Positions 1 through 12,934 of a DNA stretch of 60,000 nucleotides are shown in pieces. The notes below the pieces were generated by a model, which saw only the letters and a program-made list of their open reading frames with translations, ran no database searches and was not told where the DNA came from. The stretch is from Symsagittifera roscoffensis (lineage: Eukaryota; Xenacoelomorpha; Acoela; Convolutidae), in NCBI RefSeq assembly GCF_963678635.1, contig NC_087066.1:1448201-1508200 (forward strand). Reading direction: 5' to 3'. A program made the translations under genes and the position numbers. Position 1 is the first letter of the stretch; the number at the start of each line of letters is the position of its first letter.

Positions 1-1234
1 TCCAGTTTGAATGACTTGAAACTTAAACATCAAGCAATGAGGTCAGTTATGTGTAGAATAGTAGAACAAACAAAAAGATAGTTTTTGGGGATGAAACAAA
101 ACTGGTCTGAAGTATTCCGTTTTTCAATGTGAATGACTTGAAACTAAAACATCAAGCAAAAAGGTCAATTATGTGTAGGATAGTAAAACACTCAATTTTT
201 GTTTTTTAGTTCTGAAACAAAACTGGTCTGATCTTTTCCGTTTTTCAGTTTGAAGGAATTGAAACTCAAAGGAGATCAACTATGTGTAGAATAGTAGAAC
301 AAACAAAAAATAATTTTTCAAATCCGAAACAGAACTGGTCTGAACAATTCCGTTTTTCAGTTTGACTGACTTGAAAATTAAACACCAAGCAATGAAGTCA
401 ATTATGTGTAGAATAGTAGAACAAACAAGTTTTTTTTTAGGTCTGAAACAAAACTGATCTGAACAATTCCGTTTTTCAGTTGAATGACTTGAAACCTAAA
501 CATCAAGCAATGAGGTCAACTATGTGTAGATTAGTAGAACCAACAAAAATTTGTTTTTTAGGTCTGAAACGAAACTGGTCTGAATATTCCGTTTTTCAGT
601 TTGTATGACTTAAAACTTAAAAATCAAGCAATGAGGTCAGTTATGTGTAGAATAGTAGAACAAACAAAAAGATAGTTTTTGGGGATGAAACAAAACTGGT
701 CTGAAGTATTCCGTTTTTCAATGTGAATGACTTGAAACTAAAACATCAAGCAAAAAGGTCAATTATGTGTAGGATAGTAGAACACTCAATTTTTGTTTTT
801 TAGTTCTGAAACAAAACTGGTCTGATCTTTTCCGTTTTTCAGTTTGAAGGAATTGAAACTCAAAGGAGATCAACTATGTGTAGAATAGTAGAACAAACAA
901 AAAATAATTTTTCAAATCCGAAACAGAACTGGTCTGAACAATTCCGTTTTTCAGTTTGACTGACTTGAAAATTAAACACCAAGCAATGAAGTCAATTATG
1001 TGTAGAATAGTAGAACAAACAAGTTTTTTTTTAGGTCTGAAACAAAACTGATCTGAACAATTCCGTTTTTCAGTTGAATGACTTGAAACCTAAACATCAA
1101 GCAATGAGGTCAACTATGTGTAGATTAGTAGAACCAACAAAAATTTGTTTTTTAGGTCTGAAACGAAACTGGTCTGAATATTCCGTTTTTCAGTTTGTAT
1201 GACTTAAAACTTAAAAATCAAGCAATGAGGTCAA
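1..1234 (+). repeat. 594-bp pentamer HOR, two copies
   Basis: The marker GATAGTTTTTGGGGATG occurs at 77 and 671, and GGAGATCAAC in the short monomer at 271 and 865, both 594 bp apart. The match runs from about 34-640 against 628-1,234 and ends where GGTCAGTT becomes GGTCAATT. Each unit holds five monomers, one of them the short class that lacks about 11 bp after GAAACTCAA. The two copies look almost identical, so this is a recent local duplication. Confidence 0.85.
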
Positions 1235-1278
1235 TTATGTGTAAAATAGTAGATCACACAAAAAATTATTTTTTAGGT

Positions 1279-3220
1279 CTGAAGCAAAACTGGTCTGAAC
1301 AATTCCGTTTTTCAGTTTGAATGACTTGAAACCTAAACATCATGCAATGAGGTCAACTATGTGTAGAATAGTAGAACAAACAAAAGGTTAATTTTAAGTC
1401 TGAAGCAAAACTGGTCTGGACTATTTCGTTTTTCAGTTTGAATGTCTTGAAGCTTAAACACCAAGCAAAGAGGTCAACTATGTGTAGAATAGTAGAACAA
1501 ACAAAAATTAACTTTTCAAGTCTGAAACAGAACTGGTCTGAACAATTCCGTATTTCAGTTTGAGGGACTTGAAACCTAAACATCAAGCAATGAGGTCAAC
1601 TATGTGTAGAATAGTAGAACCAACAAAAAATTATTTTTTAGGTCTGAAGCAAAACTGGTCTGAACAATTCCGTTTTTCAGTTTGAATGACTTGAAACCTA
1701 AACATCATGCAATGAGGTCAACTATGTGTAGAATAGTAGAACAAACAAAAGGTTAATTTTAAGTCTGTAACAAAACTAGTCTGAACTATTACCTTTTTCA
1801 GTTTGAATACCTTGAAACTTGAACACCAAGCAAAGAGGTCAAATATATGTAGAATAGTAGAACAAAAAAAAGTAATTTTTAGTTCTGAAACAGAATTGGT
1901 CTGAACAATTCCGTTTTTCAGTTTGAGTGACTTGAAACCTAAACATCAAGCAATGAGGTCAGTTATGTGTACAATAGTAGAACAAAGAAAAGGTTAATTT
2001 TAAGTCTGAAGCAAAACTGGTCTGAACTATTCAGTTTTTCAGTTTGAAAGCCTTGAAGCTTAAACACCAAGCAAAGAGGTCAACTATGTGTAGAATAGTA
2101 GAACAAACAAAGAGTAATTTTTCAGTTCTGAAACAGAACTGGTCTGAACTTTTCCGTTTTTCAGTTTGTATGACTTGAAATTTAAAAATCAAGCAAAAAG
2201 GTCAATTATGTGTTGAATAGTAGATCACACAAAAAGTTTTTTTTTAGGTCTGAAGCAAAACTGGTCTGAACAATTCCGTTTTTCAGTTTGAATGACTTGA
2301 AACCTAAACATCATGCAATGAGGTCAACTATGTGTAGAATAGTAGAACAAACAAAAGGTTAATTTTAAGTCTGAAGCAAAACTGGTCTGGACTATTTCGT
2401 TTTTCAGTTTGAATGTCTTGAAGCTTAAACACCAAGCAAAGAGGTCAACTATGTGTAGAATAGTAGAACAAACAAAAATTAACTTTTCAAGTCTGAAACA
2501 GAACTGGTCTGAACAATTCCGTATTTCAGTTTGAGGGACTTGAAACCTAAACATCAAGCAATGAGGTCAACTATGTGTAGAATAGTAGAACCAACAAAAA
2601 ATTATTTTTTAGGTCTGAAGCAAAACTGGTCTGAACAATTCCGTTTTTCAGTTTGAATGACTTGAAACCTAAACATCATGCAATGAGGTCAACTATGTGT
2701 AGAATAGTAGAACAAACAAAAGGTTAATTTTAAGTCTGTAACAAAACTAGTCTGAACTATTACCTTTTTCAGTTTGAATACCTTGAAACTTGAACACCAA
2801 GCAAAGAGGTCAAATATATGTAGAATAGTAGAACAAAAAAAAGTAATTTTTAGTTCTGAAACAGAATTGGTCTGAACAATTCCGTTTTTCAATTTGAGTG
2901 ACTTGAAACCTAAACATCAAGCAATGAGGTCAGTTATGTGTACAATAGTAGAACAAAGAAAAGGTTAATTTTAAGTCTGAAGCAAAACTGGTCTGAACTA
3001 TTCAGTTTTTCAGTTTGAAAGCCTTGAAGCTTAAACACCAAGCAAAGAGGTCAACTATGTGTAGAATAGTAGAACAAACAAAGAGTAATTTTTCAGTTCT
3101 GAAACAGAACTGGTCTGAACTTTTCCGTTTTTCAGTTTGTATGACTTGAAATTTAAAAATCAAGCAAAAAGGTCAATTATGTGTTGAATAGTAGATCACA
3201 CAAAAAGTTTTTTTTTAGAT
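1279..3220 (+). repeat. 971-bp octamer HOR, two tandem copies
   Basis: The marker CTGGTCTGGACTATTTCG and the variant GTGTACAATAGTAGAAC recur at a 971-bp offset (ACAATAG at 1,971 and 2,942). Copy 1 is about 1,279-2,249 and copy 2 about 2,250-3,220. They begin at AGGTCTGAAGCAAAACTGG, and the second ends where that becomes AGATCTGAAAC. Eight monomers fit in 971 bp. Differences between copies are few, for example CAGTTTGAG versus CAATTTGAG near 2,890. Confidence 0.85.
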
Positions 3221-4775
3221 CTGAAACAAAACTGGTCTGAACTGTTCCGTTTTTCAGTTTGTATGACTTAAAACTTAAAAATCAAGCAATGAGGTCAATT
3301 ATGTGTAGATTAGTAGATCACACAAAAAATTATTTTTTTGGTCTGAAGCAAAACTGGTCTGAACAATTCCGTTTTTTAGTTTGAATGACTTGAAACCTAA
3401 ACATCATGCAATGAGGTCAACTATAGAACCAACAAAAAATTATTCTTTAGTTCTGTAACAAAACTAGTCTGAACTATTCCATTTTTCAGTTTGAATGCCT
3501 TGAAACTTAAACACCAAGCAAAGAAGTCAAATATATGTAGAATAGTAGAACAAAAAAAGTATTTTTAGTTCTGAAACGAAACTGGTCTGAATATTCCGTT
3601 TTTCAGTTTGAATGACTTGAAACCTAAACATCATGCAATGAGGTCAACTATGTGTAGAATAGTAGAACAAACAAAAGGTTAATTTTAAGTCTGAAGCAAA
3701 ACTGGTCTGGACTATTTCGTTTTTCAGTTTGAATGTCTTGAAGCTTAAACACCAAGCAAAGAGGTCAACTATGTGTAGAATAGTAGAACAAACAAAAATT
3801 AACTTTTCAAGTCTGAAACAGAACTGGTCTGAACAATTCCGTATTTCAGTTTGAGGGACTTGAAACCTAAACATCAAGCAATGAGGTCAACTATGTGTAG
3901 AATAGTAGAACCAACAAAAAATTATTCTTTAGGTCTGTAACAAAACTAGTCTGAACTATTACCTTTTTCAGTTTGAATACCTTGAAACTTGAACACCAAG
4001 CAAAGAGGTCAAATATATGTAGAATAGTAGAACAAAAAAAAGTAATTTTTAGTTCTGAAACAGAATTGGTCTGAACAATTCCGTTTTTCAGTTTGAGTGA
4101 CTTGAAACCTAAACATCAAGCAATGAGGTCAGTTATGTGTACAATAGTAGAACAAAGAAAAGGTTAATTTTAAGTCTGAAGCAAAACTGGTCTGAACTAT
4201 TCAGTTTTTCAGTTTGAAAGCCTTGAAGCTTAAACACCAAGCAAAGAGGTCAACTATGTGTAGAATAGTAGAACAAACAAAGAGTAATTTTTCAGTTCTG
4301 AAACAGAACTGGTCTGAACTTTTCCGTTTTTCAGTTTGTATGACTTGAAATTTAAAAATCAAGCAAAAAGGTCAATTATGTGTTGAATAGTAGATCACAC
4401 AAAAAGTTTTTTTTTAGATCTGAAACAAAACTGGTCTGAACTGTTCCGTTTTTCAGTTTGTATGACTTAAAACTTAAAAATCAAGCAATGAGGTCAATTA
4501 TGTGTAGATTAGTAGATCACACAAAAAATTATTTTTTTGGTCTGAAGCAAAACTGGTCTGAACAATTCCGTTTTTTAGTTTGAATGACTTGAAACCTAAA
4601 CATCATGCAATGAGGTCAACTATAGAACCAACAAAAAATTATTCTTTAGTTCTGTAACAAAACTAGTCTGAACTATTCCATTTTTCAGTTTGAATGCCTT
4701 GAAACTTAAACACCAAGCAAAGAAGTCAAATATATGTAGAATAGTAGAACAAAAAAAGTATTTTTAGTTCTGAAA
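2734..4775 (+). repeat. Duplicated block at 1,199-bp offset, with one monomer lost
   Basis: About 841 bp (2,734-3,575) recurs at 3,933-4,775. ACAATAG lies at 2,942 and 4,141, and GTGTTGAATAG at 3,181 and 4,380. The stretch between (about 3,580-3,930) instead copies 2,260-2,610 of the 971-bp octamer at a 1,320-bp offset. Where the two patterns join, near 3,920, the monomer with TTTTTTAGGTCTGAAGC is missing relative to the octamer, a loss of one monomer (1,320 minus 1,199 = 121 bp). The block is therefore a third, deleted octamer copy plus its own right flank. A partial further copy of the flank appears at about 5,150-5,500. Confidence 0.75.
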
Positions 4776-4931
4776 CAGAACTGGTCTGAACAATTCCGTT
4801 TTTCAGTTTGAGTTACTTGAAACCTAAACATCATGCAATGAGGTCAACTATGTGGAGAATAGTAGAACAAACAAGAGGGTAATTTATAGGTCTGAAACAA
4901 AACTGGTCTGAACCATTCCGTTTTTCAATTT

Positions 4932-5026
4932 GAATGCCTTGAAGCTTAAACACCAAGCTAAGAGGTCAACTATGTTTTTTCTAGTTCTGAAACAAAACTG
5001 GTCTGAATTTTTCCGTTTTTCAGTTT
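4932..5026 (+). repeat. Truncated 95-bp monomer (internal deletion), copy 1
   Basis: This monomer runs GAATGCCTTGAAGC to CAGTTT but passes directly from GGTCAACTATG to TTTTTTCTAGTTCTG. The GTGTAGAATAGTAGAACAAAC segment is absent. The same lesion is seen at 7,564-7,658, so the deletion happened once and the monomer was then copied. Confidence 0.8.
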
Positions 5027-5946
5027 GATTGACTTGAAAATTAAACTTCATGCAATGAGGTGAACTATGTGTTGAATAGTGGAACCAACAAAAAATTATT
5101 CTTTAGGTCTGAAACGAAATTGGTCTGAACTATTCCGTTTTTCAGTTTGTATGACTTGAAACTTAAAAATCAAGCAATGAGGTCAATTATGTGTAGAATA
5201 GTAGATCACACAAAAAGTTTTTTTTTAGATCTGAAACAAAACTGGTCTGAACTGTTCCGTTTTTCAGTTTGTATGACTTAAAACTTAAAAATCAAGCAAT
5301 GAGGTCAATTATGTGTAGAATAGTAGATCACACAAAAAACTATTTTTTTGGTCTGAAGCAAAACTGGTCTGAACAATTCCGTTTTTTAGTTTGAATGACT
5401 TGAAACCTAAACATCATGCAATGAGGTCAAATATAGAACCAACAAAAAATTATTCTTTAGGTCTGTAACAAAACTAGTCTGAATTATTCCGTTTTTCAGT
5501 TTGAATGCCTTGAAACTTAAACACCAAGCAAAGAAGTCAAATATATGTAGAATAGTAGAACAAAAAAAGTAATTTTTAGTTCTGAAACAGAACTGGTCTG
5601 AACAATTCCGTTTTTCAGTTTGAGTTACTTGAAACCTTAACATCAAGCAATGAGGTCAATTATGTGTAGAATAGTAGAACAAACAAAAGGTTAATTTTAA
5701 ATCTGAAGCAAAACTGGTCTGAACTATTTAGTTTTTCAGTTTGAATGCCTTGAAGCTTAAACACCAAGCAAAGAGGTCAACTATGTGTAGAATAGTAGAA
5801 CAAACAAAAAGTAATTTTTCAGTTCTGAAACAGAACTGGTCTGAACTATTCCGTTTTTAAGTTTGTATGACTTGAAACTTAAAAATCAAGCAATGAGGTC
5901 AACTATGTGTAGAATATAGAACCAACAAAAAATTATTCTTTAGGTC
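5027..5946 (+). repeat. Diverged monomers between amplified blocks
   Basis: About seven to eight monomers. Part of this stretch (about 5,150-5,500) resembles 3,200-3,500, including the 12-bp deletion CAAATATAGAACCAAC near 5,428 in place of the usual CTATGTGTAGAATAGTAGAAC. The same small deletion is present near 3,421, 4,620 and 8,057. Nothing other than satellite is present. Confidence 0.75.
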
Positions 5947-6625
5947 AGAAGCAAAACTGGTCCGAACAATTCCGTTTTTCAATTTGAATGCCTTGAAGCT
6001 TAAACACCAAGCAAAAAGGTCAACTATGTGTAGAATAGTAGAACAAACGAAAAGTAATTTTTCAGGTCTGAAACAAAACTGGTCTGAACAATTCCGTTTT
6101 TCAGTTTGACAGACTTGAAACCTAGACATCAAGCAATGAGGTCAACTATGTGTAGAATAGTAGAACCAACAAAAAATTATTCTTTAGGTCTGAACTGAAA
6201 CTGAACTGAACTATTCCGTTTTTCAGTTTGTTTGACATAAAACTTGAAAATCAAGCAATAAAGTCAACTATGTGTAGAATAGTAGATCACACAAAAGTTA
6301 TTTTTTAGGTCTGAAGCAAAACTGGTCCGAACAATTCCGTTTTTCAATTTGAATGCCTTGAAGATTAAACACCAAGCAAAGAGGTCAACTATGTGTAGAA
6401 TAGTAGAACAAACGAAAAGTAATTTTTCAGGTCTGAAACAAAACTGGTCTGAACAATTCCGTTTTTTAGTTTGACAGACTTGAAACCTAGACATCAAGCA
6501 ATGAGGTCAACTATGTGTAGAATAGTAGAACCAACAAAAAATTATTCTTTAGGTCTGAACTGAAACTGAACTGAACTATTCCGTTTTTCAGTTTGTTTGA
6601 CTTAAAACTTGAAAATCAAGCAATA
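5947..6625 (+). repeat. 365-bp trimer, two copies
   Basis: GAAGCAAAACTGGTCCGAAC followed by an AATTTGAATGCC monomer start occurs at about 5,947 and 6,312. Both copies continue through the variant CTGAACTGAAACTGAACTG, in which the second GGTCTGAA is rewritten. The offset is 365 bp, or three monomers. The second copy then continues into the larger duplicated block that starts near 6,285. Confidence 0.75.
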
Positions 6626-7393
6626 AGGTCAACTATTTGTAGAATAGTAGAACAAACATAAGGTTATTTTTAGGTCTGAAACAAATCTGGTCTGTACCAC
6701 TCGGTTTTTCAGTTTGAATGCCTTGAAGCTTAAACACCAAGTTAAGAGGCCAACTAAATGTAGAATATTATAACAAACAAAATTTTTTAAATTTCTGAAA
6801 CAAAATTGGTCTGAACTTTTCCGTTTTTCAGTTTGAATGACTTGAAACCTAAGCACCAAGCAAAAAGGTCAACTATGTGTACAATAGTAGAACAAACGAA
6901 AAATAATTTTTCAGGTCTGAAACAGAACTGGTCTGAACAATTCCGTTTTTCAGTTTGAATGACTTGAAACCTAAACATCAAGAAATTAGGTTAACTATGT
7001 GTAGAATAGTAGAACCAAAAAAATTTATTTTGTAGGTCTGAAACGAAACTGGTCTCAACTATTCCGTTTTTCAGTTTGTATGACTTGAATCTTAAAAAAA
7101 AGCAACGAGGTCAATTATGTGTAGAATAGTAGATCACACAAAAAGTTATTTTATAGGTCTGAAGCAAAACTGGTCCGAACAATTCCGTTTTTCAGTTTGA
7201 ATGCCTTGAAGCTTAAACACCAAGCAAAGCGGTCAACTATGTGTAGAATAGTAGAACGAACAAAAAGTAATTTTTCAGTTATGAAACAGAACTGGTCTGA
7301 ACAATTCCGTTTTTCAGTTTGAATGACTTGAAACCTAGACATCAAGCAATGAGGTCAACTATGTGTAGAATAGTAGAACCAACAAAAAATTAT
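6285..7393 (+). repeat. Approximately 1.1-kb satellite block, copy 1 of 3 (offset 2,020)
   Basis: About nine monomers from GTAGATCACACAAAAGTT recur at 8,305-9,413 at an offset of 2,019-2,020 bp and partly again at 9,846-10,712. Diagnostic variants are the CCACTCGGTTTTTCAG monomer end (near 6,697), the AACTAAATGTAG monomer and the GAAATTAGGTTAACT monomer (near 6,985). Copies differ by scattered substitutions, so they are older than the HOR1 units. Confidence 0.8.
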
Positions 7394-8304
7394 TCTTTAG
7401 GTCTGAACTGAAACTGAACTGAACTATTCCGTTTTTCAGTTTTTTTGACTTAAAACTCGAAAATTAAGCAATAAGGTCAACTATGTGTAGAATAGTAGAA
7501 CAAACAAAAAGTTATTTTTAGGTCTGAAACAAAACTGGTCTGAACCATTCGGTTTTTCAGTTTGAATGCCTTGAAGCTTAAACACCAAATTAGGAGGCCA
7601 ACTATGTTTTTTCTAGTTCTGAAACAAAACTGGTCTGAATTTTTCCGTTTTTCAGTTTGAACTTAAACTTCATGCAATGAGGTGAACTATGTGTAGAATA
7701 GTAGAACCAACAAAAAATTATTCTTTAGATCTGAAACGAAACTGGTCTGAACTATTCCGTTTTTCAGTTTGTATGACTTGAAACTTAAAAATCAAGCAAT
7801 GAGGTCAATTATGTGTAGAATAGTAGATCACACAAAAAGTTTTTTTTTTTTAGGTCTGAAACGAAACTGGTCTGAACTATTCCGTTTTTCAGTTTGTATG
7901 ACTTAAAACTTAAAAATCAAGCAATGAGGTCAATTATGTGTAGAATGGTAGATCACACAAAAAATTATTTTTAGGTCTGAAGCAAAACTGGTCTGAACAA
8001 TTCCGTTTTTTAGTTTGAATGTCTTGAAACCTAAACATCATGCAATGAGGTCAACTATAGAACCAACAAAAAATTGTAATTTAGGTCTGTAACAAAACTA
8101 GTCTGAACTATTCCATTTTTCAGTTTGAATGCCTTGAAACTTAAACACCAAGCAAAGAGGTCAACTATGTGTAGAATAGTAGAACAAACAAAAAGTAATT
8201 TTTCAGTTCTGAAACAGAACTGGTCTGAACTATTCCGTTTTTCACTTTGTATGACTTGAAACTTAAAAATCAAGCAATGAGGTCGATTAGGTGTAGAATA
8301 GTAG
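7394..8304 (+). repeat. Diverged monomers, including a second 95-bp truncated unit
   Basis: Satellite monomers joining two copies of the 1.1-kb block. The 95-bp truncated monomer with GCCAACTATG joined to TTTTTTCTAG lies at 7,564-7,658. The sequence after it parallels about 5,027-5,480, which ties this stretch to the region near 5 kb. Confidence 0.75.
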
Positions 8305-9413
8305 ATCACACAAAAGTTATTTTTTAGGTCTGAAGCAAAACTGGTCCGAACAATTCCGTTTTTCAATTTGAATGCCTTGAAGCTTAAACACCAAGCAAAG
8401 AGGTCAACTATGTGTAGAATAGTAGAACAAACGAAAAGTAATTTTTCAGGTCTGAAACAAAACTGGTCTGAACAATTCCGTTTTTTAGTTTGACAGACTT
8501 GAAACCTAGACATCAAGCAATGAGGTCAACTATGTGTAGAATAGTAGAACCAACAAAAAATTATTCTTTAGGTCTGAACTAAAACTGAACTGAACTATTC
8601 CGTTTTTTCAGTTTGTTTGACTTAAAACTTGAAAATCGAGCAATAAGGTCAACTATGTGTAGAATAGTAGAACAAACATAAGGTTATTTTTAGGTCTGAA
8701 ACAAAACTGGTCTGTACCACTCGGTTTTTCAGTTTGAATGCCATGAAGCTTAAACACCAAGTTAAGAGGCCAACTAAATGTAGACTAGTATAACAAACAA
8801 ATTTTTTTAAATTTCTGAAACAAAACTGGTCTGAACTTTTCCGTTTTTCAGTTTGAATGACTTGAAACCTAAGCACCAAGCAAAAAGGTCAACTATGTGT
8901 AGAGTAGTAGAACAAACGAAAAGTAATGTTTCAGGTCTGAAACAGAACTGGTCTGAACAATTCCGTTTTTCAGTTTGAATGACTTGAAACCTAAACATCA
9001 AGAAATTAGGTTAACTATGTGTAGAATAGTAGAACCAAAAAAAATTATTTTGTAGGTCTGAAACGAAACTGGTATCAACTATTCCGTTTTTCAGTTTGTA
9101 TAACTTGAAACTTAAAAAAAAGCAATGAGGTCAATTATGTGTAGAATAGTAGATCACACAAAAAGTTATTTTATAGGTCGAAGCAAAACTGGTCCGAACA
9201 ATTCCGTTTTTCAGTTTGAATGCCTTGAAGCTTAAACACCAAGCAAAGCGGTCAACTATGTGTAGAATAGTAGAACGAACAAAAAGTAATTTTTCAGTTT
9301 GGAAACAGAACTGGTCTGAACAATTCCGTTTTTCAGTTTGAATGACTTGAAACCTAGACATCAAGCAATGAGGTGAACTATGTGTAGAATATTAGAACCA
9401 ACAAAAAATTATT
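8305..9413 (+). repeat. Approximately 1.1-kb satellite block, copy 2 of 3
   Basis: This matches 6,285-7,393 at an offset of about 2,020 bp. It ends abruptly near 9,413, where AAAAATTATTCT joins CGGTTTTTCAGTTTGAATGCC. That join skips the rest of the expected monomer and most of the next one, about 157 bp by comparison with 8,570-8,727. The junction marks a deletion inside the array. Confidence 0.8.
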
Positions 9414-10712
9414 CTCGGTTTTTCAGTTTGAATGCCTTGAAGCTTAAACACCAAGATAAGAGGCCAACTAAATGTAGACTAGTATAACAAACAAATTTTT
9501 TTAAATTTCCGAAACAAAACTGGTCTGAACTTTTCCGTTTTTCAGTTTGAATGACTTGAAACCTAAGCACCAAGCAAAAAGGTCAACTATGTGTAGAGTA
9601 GTAGAACAAACGAAAAGTAATTTTTCAGGTCTGAAACAGAACTGGTCTGAACAATTCCGTTTTTCAGTTTGAATGACTTGAAACCTAAACATCAAGAAAT
9701 TAGGTTAACTATGTGTAGAATAGTAGAACCAAAAAAAAATTATTTTGTAGGTCTGAACTGCAACTGAACTGAACTATTCCGTTTTTCAGTTTGTTTGACT
9801 TAAAACTTGAAAATTAAGCAATAAGGTCAACTATGTTTAGAATAGTAGATCACACAAAAGTTATTTTTTAGGTCTGAAGCAAAACTGGTCCGAACAATTC
9901 CGTTTTTCAATTTGAATGCCTTGAAGCTTAAACATCAAGCAAAGAGGTCAACTATGTGTAGAATAGTAGAACAAACGAAAAGTAATTTTTCAGGTCTGAA
10001 ACAAAACTGGTCTGAACAATTCCGTTTTTCAGTTTGACAGACTTGAAACCTAGACATCAAGCAATGAGGTCAACTATGTGTAGAATAGTAGAACCAACAA
10101 AAATTTATTCTATAGGTCTGAACTAAACCTGAACTGAACTATTCCGTTTTTTCAGTTTGTTTGACTTAAAACTTGAAAATCAAGCAATAAGGTCAACTAT
10201 GTGTAGAATAGTAGAACAAACATAAGGTTATTTTTAGGTCTGAAACAAAACTGGTCTGTACCACTCGGTTTTTCAGTTTGAATGCCTTGAAGCTTAAACA
10301 CCAAGTTAAGAGGCCAACTAAATGTAGACTAGTATAACAAACAAATTTTTTTAAATTTCCGAAACAAAACTGGTCTGAACTTTTCCGTTTTTCAGTTTGA
10401 ATGACTTGAAACCTAAGCACCAAGCAAAAAGGTCAACTATGTGTAGAGTAGTAGAACAAACGAAAAGTAATTTTTCAGGTCTGAAACAGAACTGGTCTGA
10501 ACAATTCCGTTTTTCAGTTTGAATGACTTGAAACCTAAACATCAAGAAATTAGGTTAACTATGTGTAGAATAGTAGAACCAAAAAAAATTATTTTGTAGG
10601 TCTGAAACGAAACTGGTATCAACTATTCCGTTTTTCAGTTTGTATGACTTGAAACTTAAAAAAAAGCAATGAGGTCAATTATGTGTAGAATAGTAGATCA
10701 CACAAAAAGTTA
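9414..10712 (+). repeat. Overlapping duplications at 694-, 850- and about 1,543-bp offsets
   Basis: The segment 9,414-9,740 copies about 8,720-9,046 (offset 694) and is itself copied at about 10,264-10,590 (offset 850). The longer stretch 9,846-10,712 copies 8,305-9,168 at an offset of 1,541-1,544. The marker GTAGAGTAGTAGAACAAACG recurs near 8,901, 9,595 and 10,445. Nested offsets show that successive duplications used different registers. Confidence 0.75.
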
Positions 10713-12934
10713 TTTTTAGGTCTGAAACAAAAATGGTCTGAACCATTCGGTTTTTCAGTTTGAATGCCTTGAAGCTTAAACACCAAGTTAGGAGGCCAAC
10801 TAAATGTAGAATAGTAGAACAAACAAATTTTTTTTTCATTTCTGAAACAAAACTGGTCTGAATTTTTCCGTTTTTCAGTTTGAATGACTTGAAATTTAAA
10901 CATCATGCAATGAGGTCAACTATGTGTAGAATAGTGGAACAAACGAAAAATAATTTTTTAGGTCCGAAACTGAACTGGTTTGAACAATTCCGGTTTTCTG
11001 TTTGAATGACTTGAAACTCAAACATCAAGCAATGAGGTCAACTAAATGTAGAATAGTAGAACAAACAAATTTTTTTTTTTTATTTCTGAAACAAACCTGG
11101 TCTGAACTTTTCCGTTTTTCAGTTTGAATGACTTGAATTTAAACATCATGCAATGAGGTGAACTATTATTAGAATAGAAGAACAAACAAAAAGTTATTTT
11201 TAAGTCTGAAACAAAACTGGTCAGAACCAATCCGTTTTTTCAGTTTGAATGCCTTGAAGCTTAAGCACCAAGCAAAGATGTCAACTATGTGTAGAACAGT
11301 AGAACAAACATAAAGTAATTTTCCAGGTCTGAGACAAAACTGGTCTGATCTATTCTTTTTTTCAACTTGAATGCCTTGAAGCTTAAACATCAAGCAATGA
11401 GGTCAACTATGAGTTGAATAGTAGAACAAAAAAATTATTGAAGGTCTGAAAAAAAACTGGTCTGAATTATTCCGTTTTTCATTTTGTATGACTTGAAACT
11501 TGAAAATCAAGCAAGGAGGTCAATTATGTGTAGACTAGTAGAGCACACAAAAAGTTATTTTTAGGTCTGAAACAAAATTGGTCTGATCTATTCCGTTTTT
11601 CAGTTTGAAGGAATTGAAACTCAATGAGGTCATCTATGTGTAGAATAGAAGAACAAACAAAAATTTATTTTTTAGGTATGATACAAAACTGGTCTGAACA
11701 ATTCCGTTTCTCAGTTTGACTGATTTGAAACTTCAAAATCATGCCTTGAGGTCAACTATGTGTAGAAGAGTAGAACAAACAAAAGATTATTTTTAGGTCT
11801 GAAAGAAAACTGGTCTGAAGTATCCCGTTTTTCGTTTCGAATGACTTGAAAATTAAATGTTAAGCAAAAATTTCAACTATGAGTAGAATAGCAGACCAAA
11901 CAAAAAAATATTCTTTACGTCTGAAACGAAACTGGGCTGAACTATTCCGTTTTTTAGTTTGTATGACTTGAAACTTAAAAATCAAGCAATGAGGTCAATC
12001 ATGTGTAGAACAGTGGATCACACAAAACGTTATTTTTTAGGTGTGAAACAAAACTGGTCCGAACAATTCCGTTTTTCAGTTTGAATGCCTTGAAGCTTAA
12101 ACGCCAAGCAAAGAGGTCAACTATGTGTAGAATAACAGAACCAACAAAAAATTATTCTTTACGTCTGAAACGAAACTGTTCTGAATTATTCCGTTTTTCA
12201 GTTTGAATGACTTGAAACTTAAACATCAAGCAATGAAGTCAACTATGTGTAGAATAGTAGAACCAACTAAAAATTATTCTTTACGTCTGAAACGAAACTG
12301 GTCTGAGCTATTCCGTTTTTCAGTTTGTATGACTTTAAACTTAAAAAATAAGCAATGAGGTCAATTATGTGTAGAATAGTAGATCACACAAAAAGTTATT
12401 TTATAGGTCTGAAGAAAAACTGGTCCGAACAATTCCGTTTTTCAATTTGAATGCCTTGAAGCTTAAACACCAAGCACAGAGGTCAACTATGTGTAGAATA
12501 GTAGAACCAACAAAAAATTATTCTTTACGTCTGTAACAAAACTGATCTGAACTGTTCCGTTTTTCAGTTTGAATGCCTTGAAGATTAAACACCAAGCAAA
12601 GAGGTCAACTATGGGTAGAACAGTAGAAGAAACAAAAAGTTAATTTTTTAGTTCTGAAACAAAACTGGTCTGAACTTTTCCGTTTTTCAATTTGAATGAA
12701 TTGAAACTTGAACATCGAGCAAGGAGGTAAACTATGTGTAGAATAGTAGAACAAACAACAAATTATTCTTTACGTCTGAAACGAAACTGGTCTGAACTAT
12801 TCCGTTTTTAAGTTTGTATGACTTGAAACTTAAAAATCAAGCCATGAGGTCAATTTTGTGTTGAATAGTAGATAACACAAAAAATGTTATTTTTTAAGTC
12901 TGAAGCAAAACTGGTCCGAACAATTCCGTTTTTC
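10713..12934 (+). repeat. Diverged monomers, no HOR recognised
   Basis: About 18 monomers that differ clearly from each other. A short-class monomer (GAAGGAATTGAAACTCAATG) begins near 11,607. T tracts of 9-12 bases occur near 11,070. No block longer than about two monomers repeats here by eye, and no non-satellite DNA was found. Confidence 0.7.

Noticed and set aside
1353-1586. Minus-strand open frame of 77 codons, also at 2,324-2,557 and 3,644-3,877, with many relatives up to 16 kb
   Set aside because: These frames are simply the satellite read on the minus strand across two monomers. They repeat with the 971- and 1,320-bp duplications, shift frame between monomers because the unit is not a multiple of three, and show no start context or conserved protein signal.
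8055-8516. Longest open frame seen, about 153 codons on the minus strand
   Set aside because: It consists of the same translated monomer words repeated. It exists only because a few indels happen to keep the frame open, so I do not call a gene.
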